The position numbers and the translations under genes are program-made. A DNA stretch of 64,000 bases from NCBI RefSeq assembly GCF_036010665.1, contig NZ_CP108581.1, forward strand, positions 4,507,501 through 4,571,500, read 5' to 3'. The notes beneath the pieces are model-generated. The model was given only the letters and a program-made list of their open reading frames with translations, did no database searches and was not told the DNA's origin. Shown one piece after another: positions 51,521 to 60,388 of the stretch (position 1 is its first letter; each line of letters opens with the position of its first letter). The stretch is from Microbispora sp. NBC_01189. GTDB lineage: Bacteria; Actinomycetota; Actinomycetes; Streptosporangiales; Streptosporangiaceae.

Positions 51521-51793
51521 GCCGATACCTCCACGCTGCGTCTGGTGTAGAGCCCGTCCGTCAAGCGACTTCACGGGATGCCGGGCGGCTTCGAGCGACA
51601 CGGCGGAGTGACCGCGCCGTCTCGGACGCCTCGTCCTCGTGATCGCAGCGCGAGTATCGCGCTCGCGACCGACAATCCCGCTCCGCCGATCCGCCGCTGC
51701 GGCGCTGGTGTGGAGGATTTGTGGCGTTAGCCGCCACGCTGGTGTGGAATGTGAAGATCACTGACGCTGATCCCGAGCGAGACAGGCGAGAGC

Positions 51794-52501
51794 ATGACAG
51801 GTGACCAGGGCCGCAGAGCCCTCGTGGTGCGGGGTGGCTGGGAAGGGCACGTCCCGGTGGAGGCCACCGAGTTGTTCATTCCGTTCCTGGAGAAGAACGG
51901 CTTCGAGGTGGTCCGGGCCGACTCCCCGGCGCCGTACGCGGACAGCGCGTTCATGGCGGACGTCGATCTCATCGTGCAGTGCTACACGATGGGCACCATC
52001 GAGCCGGAGGAGGTGCGCGGGCTGGATGCCGCGGTCCGGGCGGGCACGGGGATGGCGGGATGGCACGGCGGCATCGCCGACTCCTTCCGCAGCACCTCCG
52101 ACTATCTGCACCTCATCGGAGGGCAGTTCGCCTGCCATCCCGGGAAGGACCCGGCCGAGTGGCGTGAGGGCGCGCAGGAGAACTACTTCGTGCCGTACAC
52201 CGTGAACATCCTGCCCGAGGCGGCCTCGCACCCCATCACGGAGGGCATCGCCGACTTCGACCTCGTCACCGAGCAGTACTGGGTGCTGACCGACGAGTAC
52301 GTCGACGTGCTGGCGACGACGACGCAGAAGGTCCGGCCGTGGGACCCCTGGCACCGGGAGGTCACCTCACCGGCGATCTGGACCCGGCGGTGGGGGAGCG
52401 GGAAGGTCTTCGTCGCGACCCCGGGTCACAACCTCGACGTTCTGCGGAACGACAGCGTACGCACCGTCATCGAACGGGGCATGCTCTGGGCCTCCCGGTG
52501 A
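51794..52501 (+). CDS. ThuA-like (trehalose-utilisation / class I GATase-fold) protein
   Basis: This 235-residue ThuA-domain protein reads ALVVRGGWEGHVPVEATELFIPFLEKNGFEVV, later TGMAGWHGGIADSFRSTSDYLHLIGGQFACHPG and HPITEGIADFDLVTEQYWVL. ThuA proteins have a glutamine-amidotransferase-like fold and are linked to disaccharide (trehalose/maltose) utilisation, but their reaction is unclear. The start at the ATG at 51794 is preceded by GAGAG. It is divergent from the WGR operon (273-bp gap) and ends at the shared hairpin before the first xylanase. Context gives no firm partner. Confidence 0.85.
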   Translation: MTGDQGRRALVVRGGWEGHVPVEATELFIPFLEKNGFEVVRADSPAPYADSAFMADVDLIVQCYTMGTIEPEEVRGLDAAVRAGTGMAGWHGGIADSFRSTSDYLHLIGGQFACHPGKDPAEWREGAQENYFVPYTVNILPEAASHPITEGIADFDLVTEQYWVLTDEYVDVLATTTQKVRPWDPWHREVTSPAIWTRRWGSGKVFVATPGHNLDVLRNDSVRTVIERGMLWASR

Positions 52502-52534
52502 ACGCGCGAAAGCGCGACCTCTGAGGCATGGAGA

Positions 52535-52562
52535 GGGGAGCGGGCGTGACCGCCCGCTCCCC
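52535..52562. terminator. Bidirectional terminator hairpin between thuA-like and xylanase genes
   Basis: GGGGAGCGGGC (52535-52545) pairs perfectly with GCCCGCTCCCC (52552-52562) around a 6-nt loop, between two convergent genes. Confidence 0.8.
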
Positions 52563-52619
52563 GTGTTCTTCGCGACGTTCTTCACATCGCCCGTACGTCG
52601 TGACGTACGGCCGGGTGGG

Positions 52620-53711
52620 TCAGCCGATGGTGCAGGCCGAGCCGTTGAGGCTGAAGGCCGAGGGGGTGGGGTTGTTGCCGTTGTGCGTGCCCTGGAAGCC
52701 GAACGAGGTGTTGGCGCCGGGGGCCAGCGAGCCGTTGTAGGACATGTTGCGGGCGGTGACCGACGAGCCGCTCTGGGTGACGGTGGCGTTCCAGGCGCTG
52801 GTGACCTGCTGGCCGCCGGAGAAGGACCAGGTCAGCGTCCACCCGTTGATGGCGCTGCTACCGGTGTTGGTGACGGTGATGTCGGCGGTGAAGCCGTTGT
52901 TCCACTCGTTCTTCACGTAGGACACTCGGCACGGTCCGCCGCCCTGCGGCGGCGAGGAGGGCGAGGTCGAGGGTGTGACCGAGGGCGAGGGACGGGGGGA
53001 GGGCGAGGCCGACGGCGAGGTGGAGGGGCTGGTGGTGGTCCCGTCGATCGTGATGTTGGAGTTGCCGCTGCTCTGGTAGCCCTCGGTGGCGAGGATCTGG
53101 TAGTCGTGGCTGCCGAGCTGCATGCCGTACCGGGCCCAGGCGTCGAAGTGGTTGCCGACGGTGATCGTGCCGCCGGTCCGCTTCTGCTGGCGGACGCTCC
53201 AGTACTGGTTGAACGTCTGGTTGCCGTCGATGGACGGGGCGTTGTACCGGGTCGTCTGGTAGACGTCGTACGTGCCGCCGTCCGAAGTGACCGTGCCCTT
53301 GAAAGTGCCGGTCGGGCGGTAGGTGCCCCAGTTGTCGACGATGTAGTACTCCACCAGCGGACCGCGGGTCCATCCGTACAGGGCCAGGTAGGCGTTGCCG
53401 GAGGGGTTGAAGCTGCCGGAGTAGGACACCGTTCTGCGCGCGCCGGGCTTCCAGCCCTTGCCGGCGACGAAGTTGTTGGTGTTGCGCCAGGAGGTGCTGT
53501 AGTTACCGCCCGATCCCAGATCCATGGAGACGGTGCCCTGGCTGTCGGTCCAGAACGAGAAGAAGTAACCGTTGTTGGTCCCGGTCTGGTTGGTGGTGAC
53601 GGCCGCGTGGGCCACGCCGGGCAGCAGCGCCACCACCGCGGCCAGCACCACGGCGGTCACACGGCCGATCAACGACCGCAGACGGCCGCGGCCTCTCAAG
53701 TGCGCGTTCAT
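52620..53711 (-). CDS. Secreted GH11 endo-xylanase with C-terminal CBM2 (xylanase 1)
   Basis: This 363-residue enzyme has a signal peptide at about residues 1-36 ([23 protein letters not shown]). A GH11 catalytic domain (about 37-235) carries the nucleophile Glu in [12 protein letters not shown] and the acid/base Glu in [11 protein letters not shown] Ser/Pro/Thr linker and a CBM2-type cellulose/xylan-binding module follow (about 270-363, paired Cys at GPCRVSYV and GSACTIG). It hydrolyses xylan outside the cell. Leader, signal peptide and catalytic domain are almost the same as those of the divergent xylanase at 54408-55406. It shares the ribosome site CGAGGAGGAAGTACGTAC with that gene. Paired operators lie upstream. 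Confidence 0.95.
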   Translation of the reverse strand: MNAHLRGRGRLRSLIGRVTAVVLAAVVALLPGVAHAAVTTNQTGTNNGYFFSFWTDSQGTVSMDLGSGGNYSTSWRNTNNFVAGKGWKPGARRTVSYSGSFNPSGNAYLALYGWTRGPLVEYYIVDNWGTYRPTGTFKGTVTSDGGTYDVYQTTRYNAPSIDGNQTFNQYWSVRQQKRTGGTITVGNHFDAWARYGMQLGSHDYQILATEGYQSSGNSNITIDGTTTSPSTSPSASPSPRPSPSVTPSTSPSSPPQGGGPCRVSYVKNEWNNGFTADITVTNTGSSAINGWTLTWSFSGGQQVTSAWNATVTQSGSSVTARNMSYNGSLAPGANTSFGFQGTHNGNNPTPSAFSLNGSACTIG

Positions 53712-53911
53712 GTACGTACTTCCTCCTCGTGAAAGGCCGAAGGCGGCCAGGCGGCGCCGGGCCGTCGGTGGCCTGTGGGGGTCACGGCCGTCACCGGGCG
53801 TCGGCGTCGCACAACGCGGCGGAGGGTGACCGGGCGTCGTGTCGGCGACGACCGGAGGACCACACCGCGGTCGGTTGACCGGTTCCGACAGCGGTTGAGG
53901 TCTCTCGCCGA

Positions 53912-53942
53912 CGAAACTATCGATTGAACGGCGAAAGTGTCA
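53912..53942. promoter_or_regulatory. Paired operators upstream of xylanase 1
   Basis: CGAAACTATCG (53912-53922) and CGAAAGTGTCA (53932-53942) are centred 20 bp apart. Read on the coding strand of xylanase 1 they become TGACACTTTCG-N9-CGATAGTTTCG, the same arrangement as upstream of xylanase 2. The CTTTCG core resembles the GAAACTTTC-type boxes known near actinomycete xylanase genes. Confidence 0.75.
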
Positions 53943-54151
53943 GATGGCGTCCGTACCGCTGTCAACGACGCGTGTGAGGCGGGCCGGGGCCGACGATCTC
54001 GCCGGATTCATCACCCCTGGCCACCGCCCTTCGCGGCCGATCGCGGCGCGAGGTGAACGATGAAAATTTCGAGGAAGAAGCCGGTCGCCGCCGAAAACGG
54101 CACATGCTTTCGCGTCCCGCACCCGTCTCGCTGCCTTGTGTAGCCGGAATC

Positions 54152-54164
54152 GTGAAACTTTCAC
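54152..54164. promoter_or_regulatory. Perfect palindrome GTGAAACTTTCAC in xylanase intergenic region
   Basis: GTGAAA-C-TTTCAC is a perfect 13-bp palindrome containing GAAACTTTC, the established xylanase-associated box of streptomycetes (BxlR/LacI-type control in related genes). It sits between the two operator pairs and may serve both promoters. Confidence 0.75.
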
Positions 54165-54297
54165 CGAGATTGACCGGCTCTTCACTACCCGGCGTTCGGC
54201 CTCGTGCGACTGGCCGACCAGCGTTTACGCGAATCTCCACCTGCCCAAAGGGTGCTAGGGACCCTCCGAAATCGTTGACACCCCAAGTCAGGCGTGC

Positions 54298-54328
54298 CGA
54301 TACTTTCGTCAATGCGCCGATAGTTTCG
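54298..54328. promoter_or_regulatory. Paired operators upstream of xylanase 2
   Basis: CGATACTTTCG (54298-54308) and CGATAGTTTCG (54318-54328) are centred 20 bp apart, two helical turns, and end 79 bp before the start codon. The second is the exact reverse complement of the site at 53912-53922. Confidence 0.75.
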
Positions 54329-54407
54329 GCATCGGGTTGATCGCGAATGCCGGCCGCGACCGTTCTCTCTGCCGTCTTCGGCTTGTTCACGAGGAGGAAG
54401 TACGTAC

Positions 54408-55406
54408 ATGAACGACGTTCACGTGCACTTGAGAGGCCGCGGCCGTCTGCGGTCGTTGATCGGCCGTGTGACCGCCGTGGTGCTGGCCGCGGCGGTGGCG
54501 TTGCTGCCCGGTGTGGCCCACGCGGCCGTCACCACCAACCAGACCGGGAACAACAACGGCTACTTCTACTCGTTCTGGACCGACAGCCAGGGCACGGTCT
54601 CCATGGATCTGGGATCGGGCGGTAACTACAGCACCTCCTGGCGCAACACCGGCAACTTCGTCGCCGGCAAGGGCTGGCAGCCCGGTGGACGCCGGACCAT
54701 CACCTACTCCGGCAGCTTCAACCCCTCCGGCAACGCCTACCTGGCCGTCTATGGCTGGACCCGGGGTCCGCTGGTGGAGTACTACATCGTGGACAACTGG
54801 GGCACCTACCGCCCGACGGGGACGTACAAGGGCACGGTCACTTCGGACGGCGGCACGTACGACGTCTACCAGACCACCCGCTACAACGCTCCGTCCATCG
54901 ACGGCAACCAGACGTTCAACCAGTACTGGAGCGTCCGTCAGCAGAAGCGGACCGGCGGCACCATCACCGTCGGCAACCACTTCGACGCCTGGTCCCGGTA
55001 CGGCATGCAGCTCGGCAACCACGACTACCAGATCCTCGCCACCGAGGGCTACCAGAGCAGCGGCAACTCCAACATCACCATCGGGGGCTCCGGCGGCAGC
55101 ACGTCGACCCCCACGTCTCCGCCTCCCGGCAACGGGGGCGGCGGCTGCACCGCGACGCTCTCCGCCGGTCAGCAGTGGAGCGACCGGTACAACCTCAACG
55201 TCTCGGTGAGCGGTTCGAGCAACTGGACGGTGACGATGAACGTGCCGTCCCCGGCGAAGGTCCTCTCCACCTGGAACATCAGCGCGAGCTACCCCAGCTC
55301 CCAGCAGCTGGTCGCCAAGCCCAACGGCAGCGGCAACAACTGGGGTGTGACGATCCAGCACAACGGCAACTACACCTGGCCCACGGTCTCCTGCTCGGCG
55401 AGCTGA
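54408..55406 (+). CDS. Secreted GH11 endo-xylanase with CBM2-like module (xylanase 2)
   Basis: This 332-residue enzyme has a signal peptide (about 1-39) and a GH11 domain (about 40-240) nearly the same as xylanase 1, with the same [10 protein letters not shown] and ATEGYQSSG catalytic sites. A short Gly/Ser/Thr/Pro linker follows, then a different C-terminal module (about 255-332, [19 protein letters not shown] to PTVSCSAS). That module has CBM2-like Cys ends but a distinct sequence. So the paralogues share the catalytic unit and differ in the binding module. The ribosome site GAGGAGG lies at the same distance as in xylanase 1. It ends before a strong terminator. Confidence 0.95.
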   Translation: MNDVHVHLRGRGRLRSLIGRVTAVVLAAAVALLPGVAHAAVTTNQTGNNNGYFYSFWTDSQGTVSMDLGSGGNYSTSWRNTGNFVAGKGWQPGGRRTITYSGSFNPSGNAYLAVYGWTRGPLVEYYIVDNWGTYRPTGTYKGTVTSDGGTYDVYQTTRYNAPSIDGNQTFNQYWSVRQQKRTGGTITVGNHFDAWSRYGMQLGNHDYQILATEGYQSSGNSNITIGGSGGSTSTPTSPPPGNGGGGCTATLSAGQQWSDRYNLNVSVSGSSNWTVTMNVPSPAKVLSTWNISASYPSSQQLVAKPNGSGNNWGVTIQHNGNYTWPTVSCSAS

Positions 55407-55425
55407 CCCACCTGCGATAGAGCAC

Positions 55426-55460
55426 ACGTGGCGCGGCGGCCCCCAACCGCCGCGCCACGT
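55426..55460 (+). terminator. Strong hairpin after xylanase 2
   Basis: ACGTGGCGCGGCGG (55426-55439) and CCGCCGCGCCACGT (55447-55460) form a perfect 14-bp stem with a 7-nt loop, 20 bp after the stop codon. Confidence 0.85.
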
Positions 55461-55519
55461 CCCCGTCCCACCCGCCGCAAGCCCGGAGGGTCGTCGCATT
55501 CGTTCTGCCGATCTTTCGC

Positions 55520-57487
55520 GTGATTCCGCACGTCATCTGGGATAGTGGCCGGGTGGGTACGGTTCACATCGAGGCCAAACCGGATCACCTGCTGCGCCTC
55601 GCCCGTCAAAGGGATCCGGTGGGCGCGGTCGTGGAGATGATCTGGAACGCCCTGGACGCGGAGGCGAGCCTCGTCAACGTGGACCTGGAGATCAACGAAC
55701 TGGACGGCGTCGAGTCGGTCAGCATCGAGGACGACGGCCACGGGATGCCGAACGCGTCCTGTAGGAACTACTTCGGCGGCCTCGGCGGGTCGTGGAAGAC
55801 GGCGGCCAAGGTGTCTCCGCGGCTCAAGCGCGGTCTGCACGGGCGGAGCGGCCAGGGCAGGCTCCGCGCGTTCTCGTTGGGCGGCCAGGTCAGGTGGATC
55901 ACGATCGCGGAGGCGGCCGACGGGCGGATCGAGCGTACGGTCATCAGCGGGACCGTCGACCGCCCCGCGGACTTCGACATCTCCGAACCGGAGCCTGTTC
56001 GGCTCGCGTGTGGGACACGCGTGGAGGCCTCCGTCCCGGCGGACTTCGTGAGCCGCCTCACCCAGGACGACACGGCTCAGCAACTCGCCTCGACGTTCGC
56101 GCCGTTCCTGGCCGCCAATCCCGATGTGCGGATCGTCTACCAGGGTGTACCCCTTGATCCCGCCACGGTATGGACCGGCATGGCCGAGTATCCGCTGCGC
56201 TGGCCGGATTCGGATGGTCATCCGGCGCCGCTGCTGCGCGTCATCGAATGGCCGAAGGACGTCGGCCGGGTGCTCGCTCTCTGCGATGCCAGCGGTGTCG
56301 TCCTGGACGAGCCCTCCCCGGGCATCCAGGCGCCCGGCTACCATTTCACGGCCTACCTGCTCTGGGATGGCTTCGTCGAGCGCCGGGACGATCTGCCCCT
56401 GGCGGAGACGGACGAGATCGCTCCTCTCCTGGCACTCGCCCGGGAGAAGCTCCGTGCCCACTTCAAGAGGCGCGAACAGGAGCGCAGGGTCCGCCTCGTT
56501 CAGGAATGGAAGACCGAGGGCGTCTATCCGTACGCCGCAGGGCCGTCCGAGCCCGCGCAGGCGGTCGAACGGGAGATGTTCGACGAGGTGGCGGCCCGGA
56601 TCGCCCGTCGGCTACCAGGGGCGACGCAGAGCAAGAAGACCACCCTGCGGCTTCTGCGAGAGGTCATCTCGCGCGATCCCAGCGGGCTCTATCCCGTTCT
56701 GGACGAGCTTTTCCGGCTGCCCCAGTCGGAGCAGGAGGAGCTCAAACGCATCCTCCAGCGGACCAGTCTCGCCGAAGTGATCAGGGCGACGGGACAGATC
56801 ACCGATCGGCTCGACTTCCTCGCGGCTCTCAAGAAGCTCGTCTTCGAACCGGAGGTCAGCAGGACGCTCAGGGAGCGAAGCGAGCTCCACCGGATCGTGG
56901 AGCGTGAGACGTGGATATTCGGTGACGCCCACGCGTTGATGATCAGCGATCAGAGCCTGGACGCGGTCCTCCTCCGGCACCTCAAGGAGCTGGGGCGGGA
57001 GCCGGTTGACGGCCGGCTGAATCCGGTCCGGCGGGAGGACGGCCGGACCGGCATCGTCGATCTCCTGCTCGCCCGCGTACGGCGGGGAGGTTCCGGGCGA
57101 GAACATCTCGTGGTCGAACTCAAGGCACCCAGAGTCAGGATCGGCCAGGCGGAGGTCGCGCAGATCAAGAGTTACGCCGAGGCGATCGTCAGCGATCCGC
57201 AGTTCCGCGACGCCCGCGTCTCCTGGGACTTCTGGGTCGTCTCCACCGAGATGTCGGAGGTAGTCAGACGAGACGCCGCTGCCCCGAACCGGCCGCCGGG
57301 CTGCATCGCCGAATGGGAGGGCGGCGTGCGCATCTGGGCACGGACGTGGAGCGAGATCATCGACGACTGTGAGGCTCGCCTCCACTTTTACCAGGACCGG
57401 CTGAACCATGATCCGGCCGCCGAGCACGCGGTGGAATACCTCCAGCGCGTCCATGGAGAGGTCGCGCCGGCGACGGTCACCGCCTGA
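55520..57487 (+). CDS. GHKL (MutL/Hsp90-like) ATPase fused to PD-(D/E)XK-type nuclease
   Basis: This 655-residue protein starts at the GTG at 55520 or 55553. The GHKL ATPase region (about 15-230) has N-box EMIWNALDAEA (Glu, Asn and Asp ligands), G1 box IEDDGHGMPN and G2-like HGRSGQGRLRAFSLGG. A helical middle (about 330-480) follows. The C-terminus looks like a restriction-endonuclease fold: GIVDLLLARV (Asp514), LVVELKAP (Glu533, Lys535) and VAQIKSYAEAI. GHKL ATPases with nucleases occur in MutL/MORC-linked restriction systems. It ends 6 bp before the convergent DUF397 gene. Inference: ATP-gated DNA cleavage in phage or plasmid defence. The nuclease assignment rests on motifs only. Confidence 0.8.
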   Translation: MIPHVIWDSGRVGTVHIEAKPDHLLRLARQRDPVGAVVEMIWNALDAEASLVNVDLEINELDGVESVSIEDDGHGMPNASCRNYFGGLGGSWKTAAKVSPRLKRGLHGRSGQGRLRAFSLGGQVRWITIAEAADGRIERTVISGTVDRPADFDISEPEPVRLACGTRVEASVPADFVSRLTQDDTAQQLASTFAPFLAANPDVRIVYQGVPLDPATVWTGMAEYPLRWPDSDGHPAPLLRVIEWPKDVGRVLALCDASGVVLDEPSPGIQAPGYHFTAYLLWDGFVERRDDLPLAETDEIAPLLALAREKLRAHFKRREQERRVRLVQEWKTEGVYPYAAGPSEPAQAVEREMFDEVAARIARRLPGATQSKKTTLRLLREVISRDPSGLYPVLDELFRLPQSEQEELKRILQRTSLAEVIRATGQITDRLDFLAALKKLVFEPEVSRTLRERSELHRIVERETWIFGDAHALMISDQSLDAVLLRHLKELGREPVDGRLNPVRREDGRTGIVDLLLARVRRGGSGREHLVVELKAPRVRIGQAEVAQIKSYAEAIVSDPQFRDARVSWDFWVVSTEMSEVVRRDAAAPNRPPGCIAEWEGGVRIWARTWSEIIDDCEARLHFYQDRLNHDPAAEHAVEYLQRVHGEVAPATVTA

Positions 57488-57493
57488 TCTTCC

Positions 57494-57700
57494 TCAGATC
57501 AGGGAGTCGAACTTTCCGGTTTTGATGCCGCTGATGAATGCCTGCCAGTCGGCGGGGGTGAAGGCCAGCGCGGGGCCGTCCGGGTCCTTGCTGTCCCGTA
57601 CGGCGACCACCCCCGGCAGGTTGACGGCCACCTCGACACACTGACCGCCGTTGTCACCGGAAAGCGACGACTTACGCCATACCGCAGCGCTCAGGTCCAT
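57494..57700 (-). CDS. DUF397 small protein (partner of XRE regulator)
   Basis: This 68-residue DUF397 protein (MDLSAAVWRKSSLSGDNGGQCVEVAVNLPGVVAVRDSKDPDG) is the classic acidic partner of HTH-DUF5753 regulators in actinomycetes, often an antagonist of the regulator. Its ATG at 57700 overlaps the end of the XRE gene by 10 bp, so the two are translationally coupled. The conserved W-RKSS, C-VEVA and VAVRDSK blocks are all present. Confidence 0.93.
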   Translation of the reverse strand: MDLSAAVWRKSSLSGDNGGQCVEVAVNLPGVVAVRDSKDPDGPALAFTPADWQAFISGIKTGKFDSLI

Positions 57701-58518
57701 CCCCGTCTCGCTTCCTCGATCATTTCGATGGACATGGATTCAGGATAGGCCCACCGGCGAATCGCCTCATAACGCTTCCAGATCGCGCTTACGGTGTCAT
57801 GTTCTGTGGTGATCTGCCCTGCCGCAGAAGAGTCCAGGTGAACGGCGTCGGGTTGCCCGTCCGGGAGCTCGGCGATCATAAATGCGCCCAGCAATCCGGC
57901 GAGGCAGACCGGATCCACGACCTGGATGTAGACGGTCGGCCTTTGCGCGATCTCCAGTAGGTGATCGAGTTGATCGCGCATCACCGCGGCCCCGCCGACC
58001 CTGCGGCACAGCACTCCCGGGTCGATGAGCACGAGGACGAGCGGGGGAGTCTCCCGGTCGAGGATTCGCCCGCGCTGCATCCGCGCCTGGACGCGCTCTT
58101 CCACCTCTTCAAGGGCGATCTGCGGGGCCTGACCGAACAGATGCCGGGCGTACGCCTCGGTCTGGAGGAGGCCGGGGATCAGGAGGGGGTCCCAGGAGCG
58201 GAGGATGCGGGCGGTGGGCTCGATCTCCTCGACCCAACTGCGGAACCAGACCGGGGCGCCGGGCTGGGCGACGATCCGCTGATAGAGCCGCGTGAACGAG
58301 ACGCCGTCGGGCGTGCCGAAGAGCCGGTCCAGCCGTTCGGCGTCGGACTTCGACGGGGTCCGGGTGGCCTTCTCCAGACGGCTCACCTGGGTCTGGGTGC
58401 GACCGAGGCGCGCGGCCACCGCCGCCTGCGAGAGCTGCGCGGCCTCCCGGAGGCGGCGCAACTCCGCGCCGAAGCGCACCCTCGGGGACGCGGGATCGAG
58501 AGACGGCACAACATTCAT
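57691..58518 (-). CDS. XRE-family HTH regulator with DUF5753 domain
   Basis: This 275-residue protein starts at the ATG at 58518 with GGGAGGAAA upstream. Residues 14-70 are a Cro/C1-type HTH (FGAELRRLREAAQLSQAAVAARLGRTQTQVSRLEKATRTPS). The remaining part (about 85-275) is DUF5753, with PGLLQTEAYARHLF and RQGRILDRE-type blocks. Such regulators with a DUF397 partner regulate development, secondary metabolism or act as toxin-antitoxin-like pairs. It is convergent with the GHKL-nuclease gene and next to the IS4-type insertion, which lies 70 bp upstream of its start. Target genes unknown. Confidence 0.92.
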   Translation of the reverse strand: MNVVPSLDPASPRVRFGAELRRLREAAQLSQAAVAARLGRTQTQVSRLEKATRTPSKSDAERLDRLFGTPDGVSFTRLYQRIVAQPGAPVWFRSWVEEIEPTARILRSWDPLLIPGLLQTEAYARHLFGQAPQIALEEVEERVQARMQRGRILDRETPPLVLVLIDPGVLCRRVGGAAVMRDQLDHLLEIAQRPTVYIQVVDPVCLAGLLGAFMIAELPDGQPDAVHLDSSAAGQITTEHDTVSAIWKRYEAIRRWAYPESMSIEMIEEARRGWT

Positions 58519-58587
58519 CGTATTTCCTCCCGATCCAGACAATTCCATTCGGCGTACGCGGGGTGATTCCGTGCCAAGTCCAGGACA

Positions 58588-58597
58588 GGCCAGAGGG
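58588..58597. repeat. Target-site duplication, left copy
   Basis: GGCCAGAGGG directly abuts the left inverted repeat and is repeated exactly at the right end (60235-60244), marking the insertion event. Confidence 0.88.
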
Positions 58598-60234
58598 CAA
58601 TGCCACTAACTTTGATCATTAGTGCTGATCAAGCGGCCTCGGGTTGCATGACAGCAGGGGCGGTATGACCGGTGGCGAGCGCGATGACGGGTGCTTTCGC
58701 GGGTTGGGTGGACTTGGGGTTCAGGAGCCAGAACGTGATGACGGTCCGCGGTGGCAGCGGGCTCTTCGCCGGATCCTTCTGACGGGGAAAGCGGCGTCCC
58801 GGGCGGCGTTGTTCGCGGCGGAACGATCGGGTGCGCCGGGTTTCGGGGAGCAGATGACGCGGGTCGGTGATCTCGTAGATGACGTCGTCGACGAGATCGT
58901 CGAGTTCAGCGGGGGGAAAACGCCGCCTCGTCGCTGGCGTGGCGGCGGACGGCTTGGGCGGTGCGGGTGAAGGAGATCCGATCTGGGTCAAGACGGGCCC
59001 GTTCGGCGGCGGTGGTGATCAGGTGCCGGATCGCCTGGTAGACGCAGAGCAGGGCGTAGACCTCTTGGCGGACCATGTCGGGGCTCTTGGAGCGCAGGAC
59101 CACCTCTGGTCCGCCGCGCAGCCGGGTTTCCACATCGCCGATCACGGTTTCGGCCTCCCAGCGTTCGGCGTAGCGGTCGGGGAACTCCTGCAGGGGGTAC
59201 TGCTCGATGTCGAGCAGTGTGGTGGCCAGGCAGAACAGTTCGCTTTCCGGGGCGTCGCCGGTGGCCGGGCGTGGGTCGTCGGGGTCGGCGGACACGCTGT
59301 ATTCGATGATCCGGACGCTGATGCCGGGGATGCCGGCCGGGTCGGTTTTCTTGCGGCGCAGGCGGCGCGCCTGGTCGGGGTCGGCGATCCGCGATCGGTA
59401 GGTGCCGTCGTCCAGGACCTCAAGGATGGGCAGGTCAACGCCGGCTTTCACGCGGAAGATCGCGTGCGCGCCGGTCGCGGTGATGGCGGCCAGGTCTTCG
59501 TGCGACAAGAACAGCCGGTCGGCCACCACCAGGTCGTTTTCGCCGAGTTTCGGCCACAGCTTACGGGCCAGGGTCTGCTCGCCGTCGGCCAGCGGCCCGA
59601 CCTCGGCTCCTTGCAGGGTCCGGGTTCCGGTCTCCGCGAGCGCCACGACACGCACCTGGGGGAACGCGCCTTCGCTCTTGTCGTTGCCCGGACGGCCGAA
59701 CTCGGCGTCGTTGTCCGGCGTGGCCTGCACGTTCATGGTGAACCCGTCGATCGCCAGCGTGCGCAGCCCGCGCCAGTACGCCCACGGCGCCTGCTCGGGT
59801 GTGGCGGTCAGCGGCGTCATCGACATCGCCAGCAACTCGGCCAACGGCTCCCAGCCCAGCCGCGCCCGGCCCTTCGTGAGCGCCGCCGTCGAGGGCTGCA
59901 TGTCTGTCTCCCGGCGTCGCCGGTACGTCCGCGCCCACTCCAGCCCACCCAGCAGTTGGTTCCATACCTCGCTGTAACCGCAGTCGAAGTACACGATCAT
60001 GGCCATCGCGAAGTACGCCATCACCCGCGCGGGCAGCGTACGAGTCCGCTGCTCACGGGCGTCCCACTCGTCAACCGCGACATCCACCATGTCCGGCGGG
60101 AACGCCGCGGTCAGCACCCCGATCCCAATCCGGTCCGTCAGCCGGACCCCAGCCACGCCCGCCTTGACCTGCTGACCCGCTCTCGCCACGAAGCGATCAT
60201 AGTGGGGCATCAGAGCACAAAGTTAGCGGCATTG
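58598..60234 (-). mobile_element. IS4-family-like insertion sequence with target duplication
   Basis: A 1637-bp element. The ends are 17-bp inverted repeats CAATGCCACTAACTTTG (58598-58614) and CAAAGTTAGCGGCATTG (60218-60234), with one mismatch. They are flanked by a perfect 10-bp direct target duplication GGCCAGAGGG (58588-58597 and 60235-60244), showing recent, precise insertion. It carries one transposase gene on the minus strand that is frameshifted. It lies between the XRE regulator and the RsbW-like gene. Confidence 0.9.
58629..60210 (-). pseudogene. IS4-type DDE transposase, frameshifted
   Basis: The frame from the ATG at 60210 gives a 434-residue IS4-type transposase: PARVMAYFAMAMIVYFDCGYSEVW near 60, IDGFTMNVQATPDNDAEFG (first catalytic Asp), LVVADRLFLSHED (second Asp) and QEVYALLCVYQAIRHLI near the C-terminus. 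It stops at 58906 within AFSPR. The missing C-terminus continues in the next frame as AELDDLVDDVIYEITDPRH... down to 58629. The break lies in a TTTTCCCCCC run at about 58915-58924, where removing one C restores the full reading frame. This is either a recent inactivating indel or, less likely, programmed slippage. Confidence 0.85.
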
Positions 60235-60244
60235 GGCCAGAGGG
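60235..60244. repeat. Target-site duplication, right copy
   Basis: GGCCAGAGGG repeats the left copy exactly, immediately beyond the right inverted repeat of the insertion sequence. Confidence 0.88.
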
Positions 60245-60388
60245 TGTCATGACCTGCGCTGTTTCGGCCTGCTGAAACACTCGCCGGCCCGATTACGGAA
60301 AGGCAGTCTAGGCGCGGGTCGTCCACTCGGGAAAGCCGGATGAAAAGCAGAGGGCGGATTCTTCCGGAGGCTGCGAGGCCGATCCCAG

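Larger units (their letters stand above)
53712..54407. promoter_or_regulatory. Divergent xylanase promoter region (696 bp) with paired operators
   Basis: No gene was recognised. The region begins and ends with the shared leader (TTCACGAGGAGGAAGTACGT in both orientations) and holds three regulator-like elements, listed separately, at 53912-53942, 54152-54164 and 54298-54328. The end portions are inverted copies of each other, reflecting duplication. The middle (53,960-54,130) is unremarkable. Confidence 0.7.
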
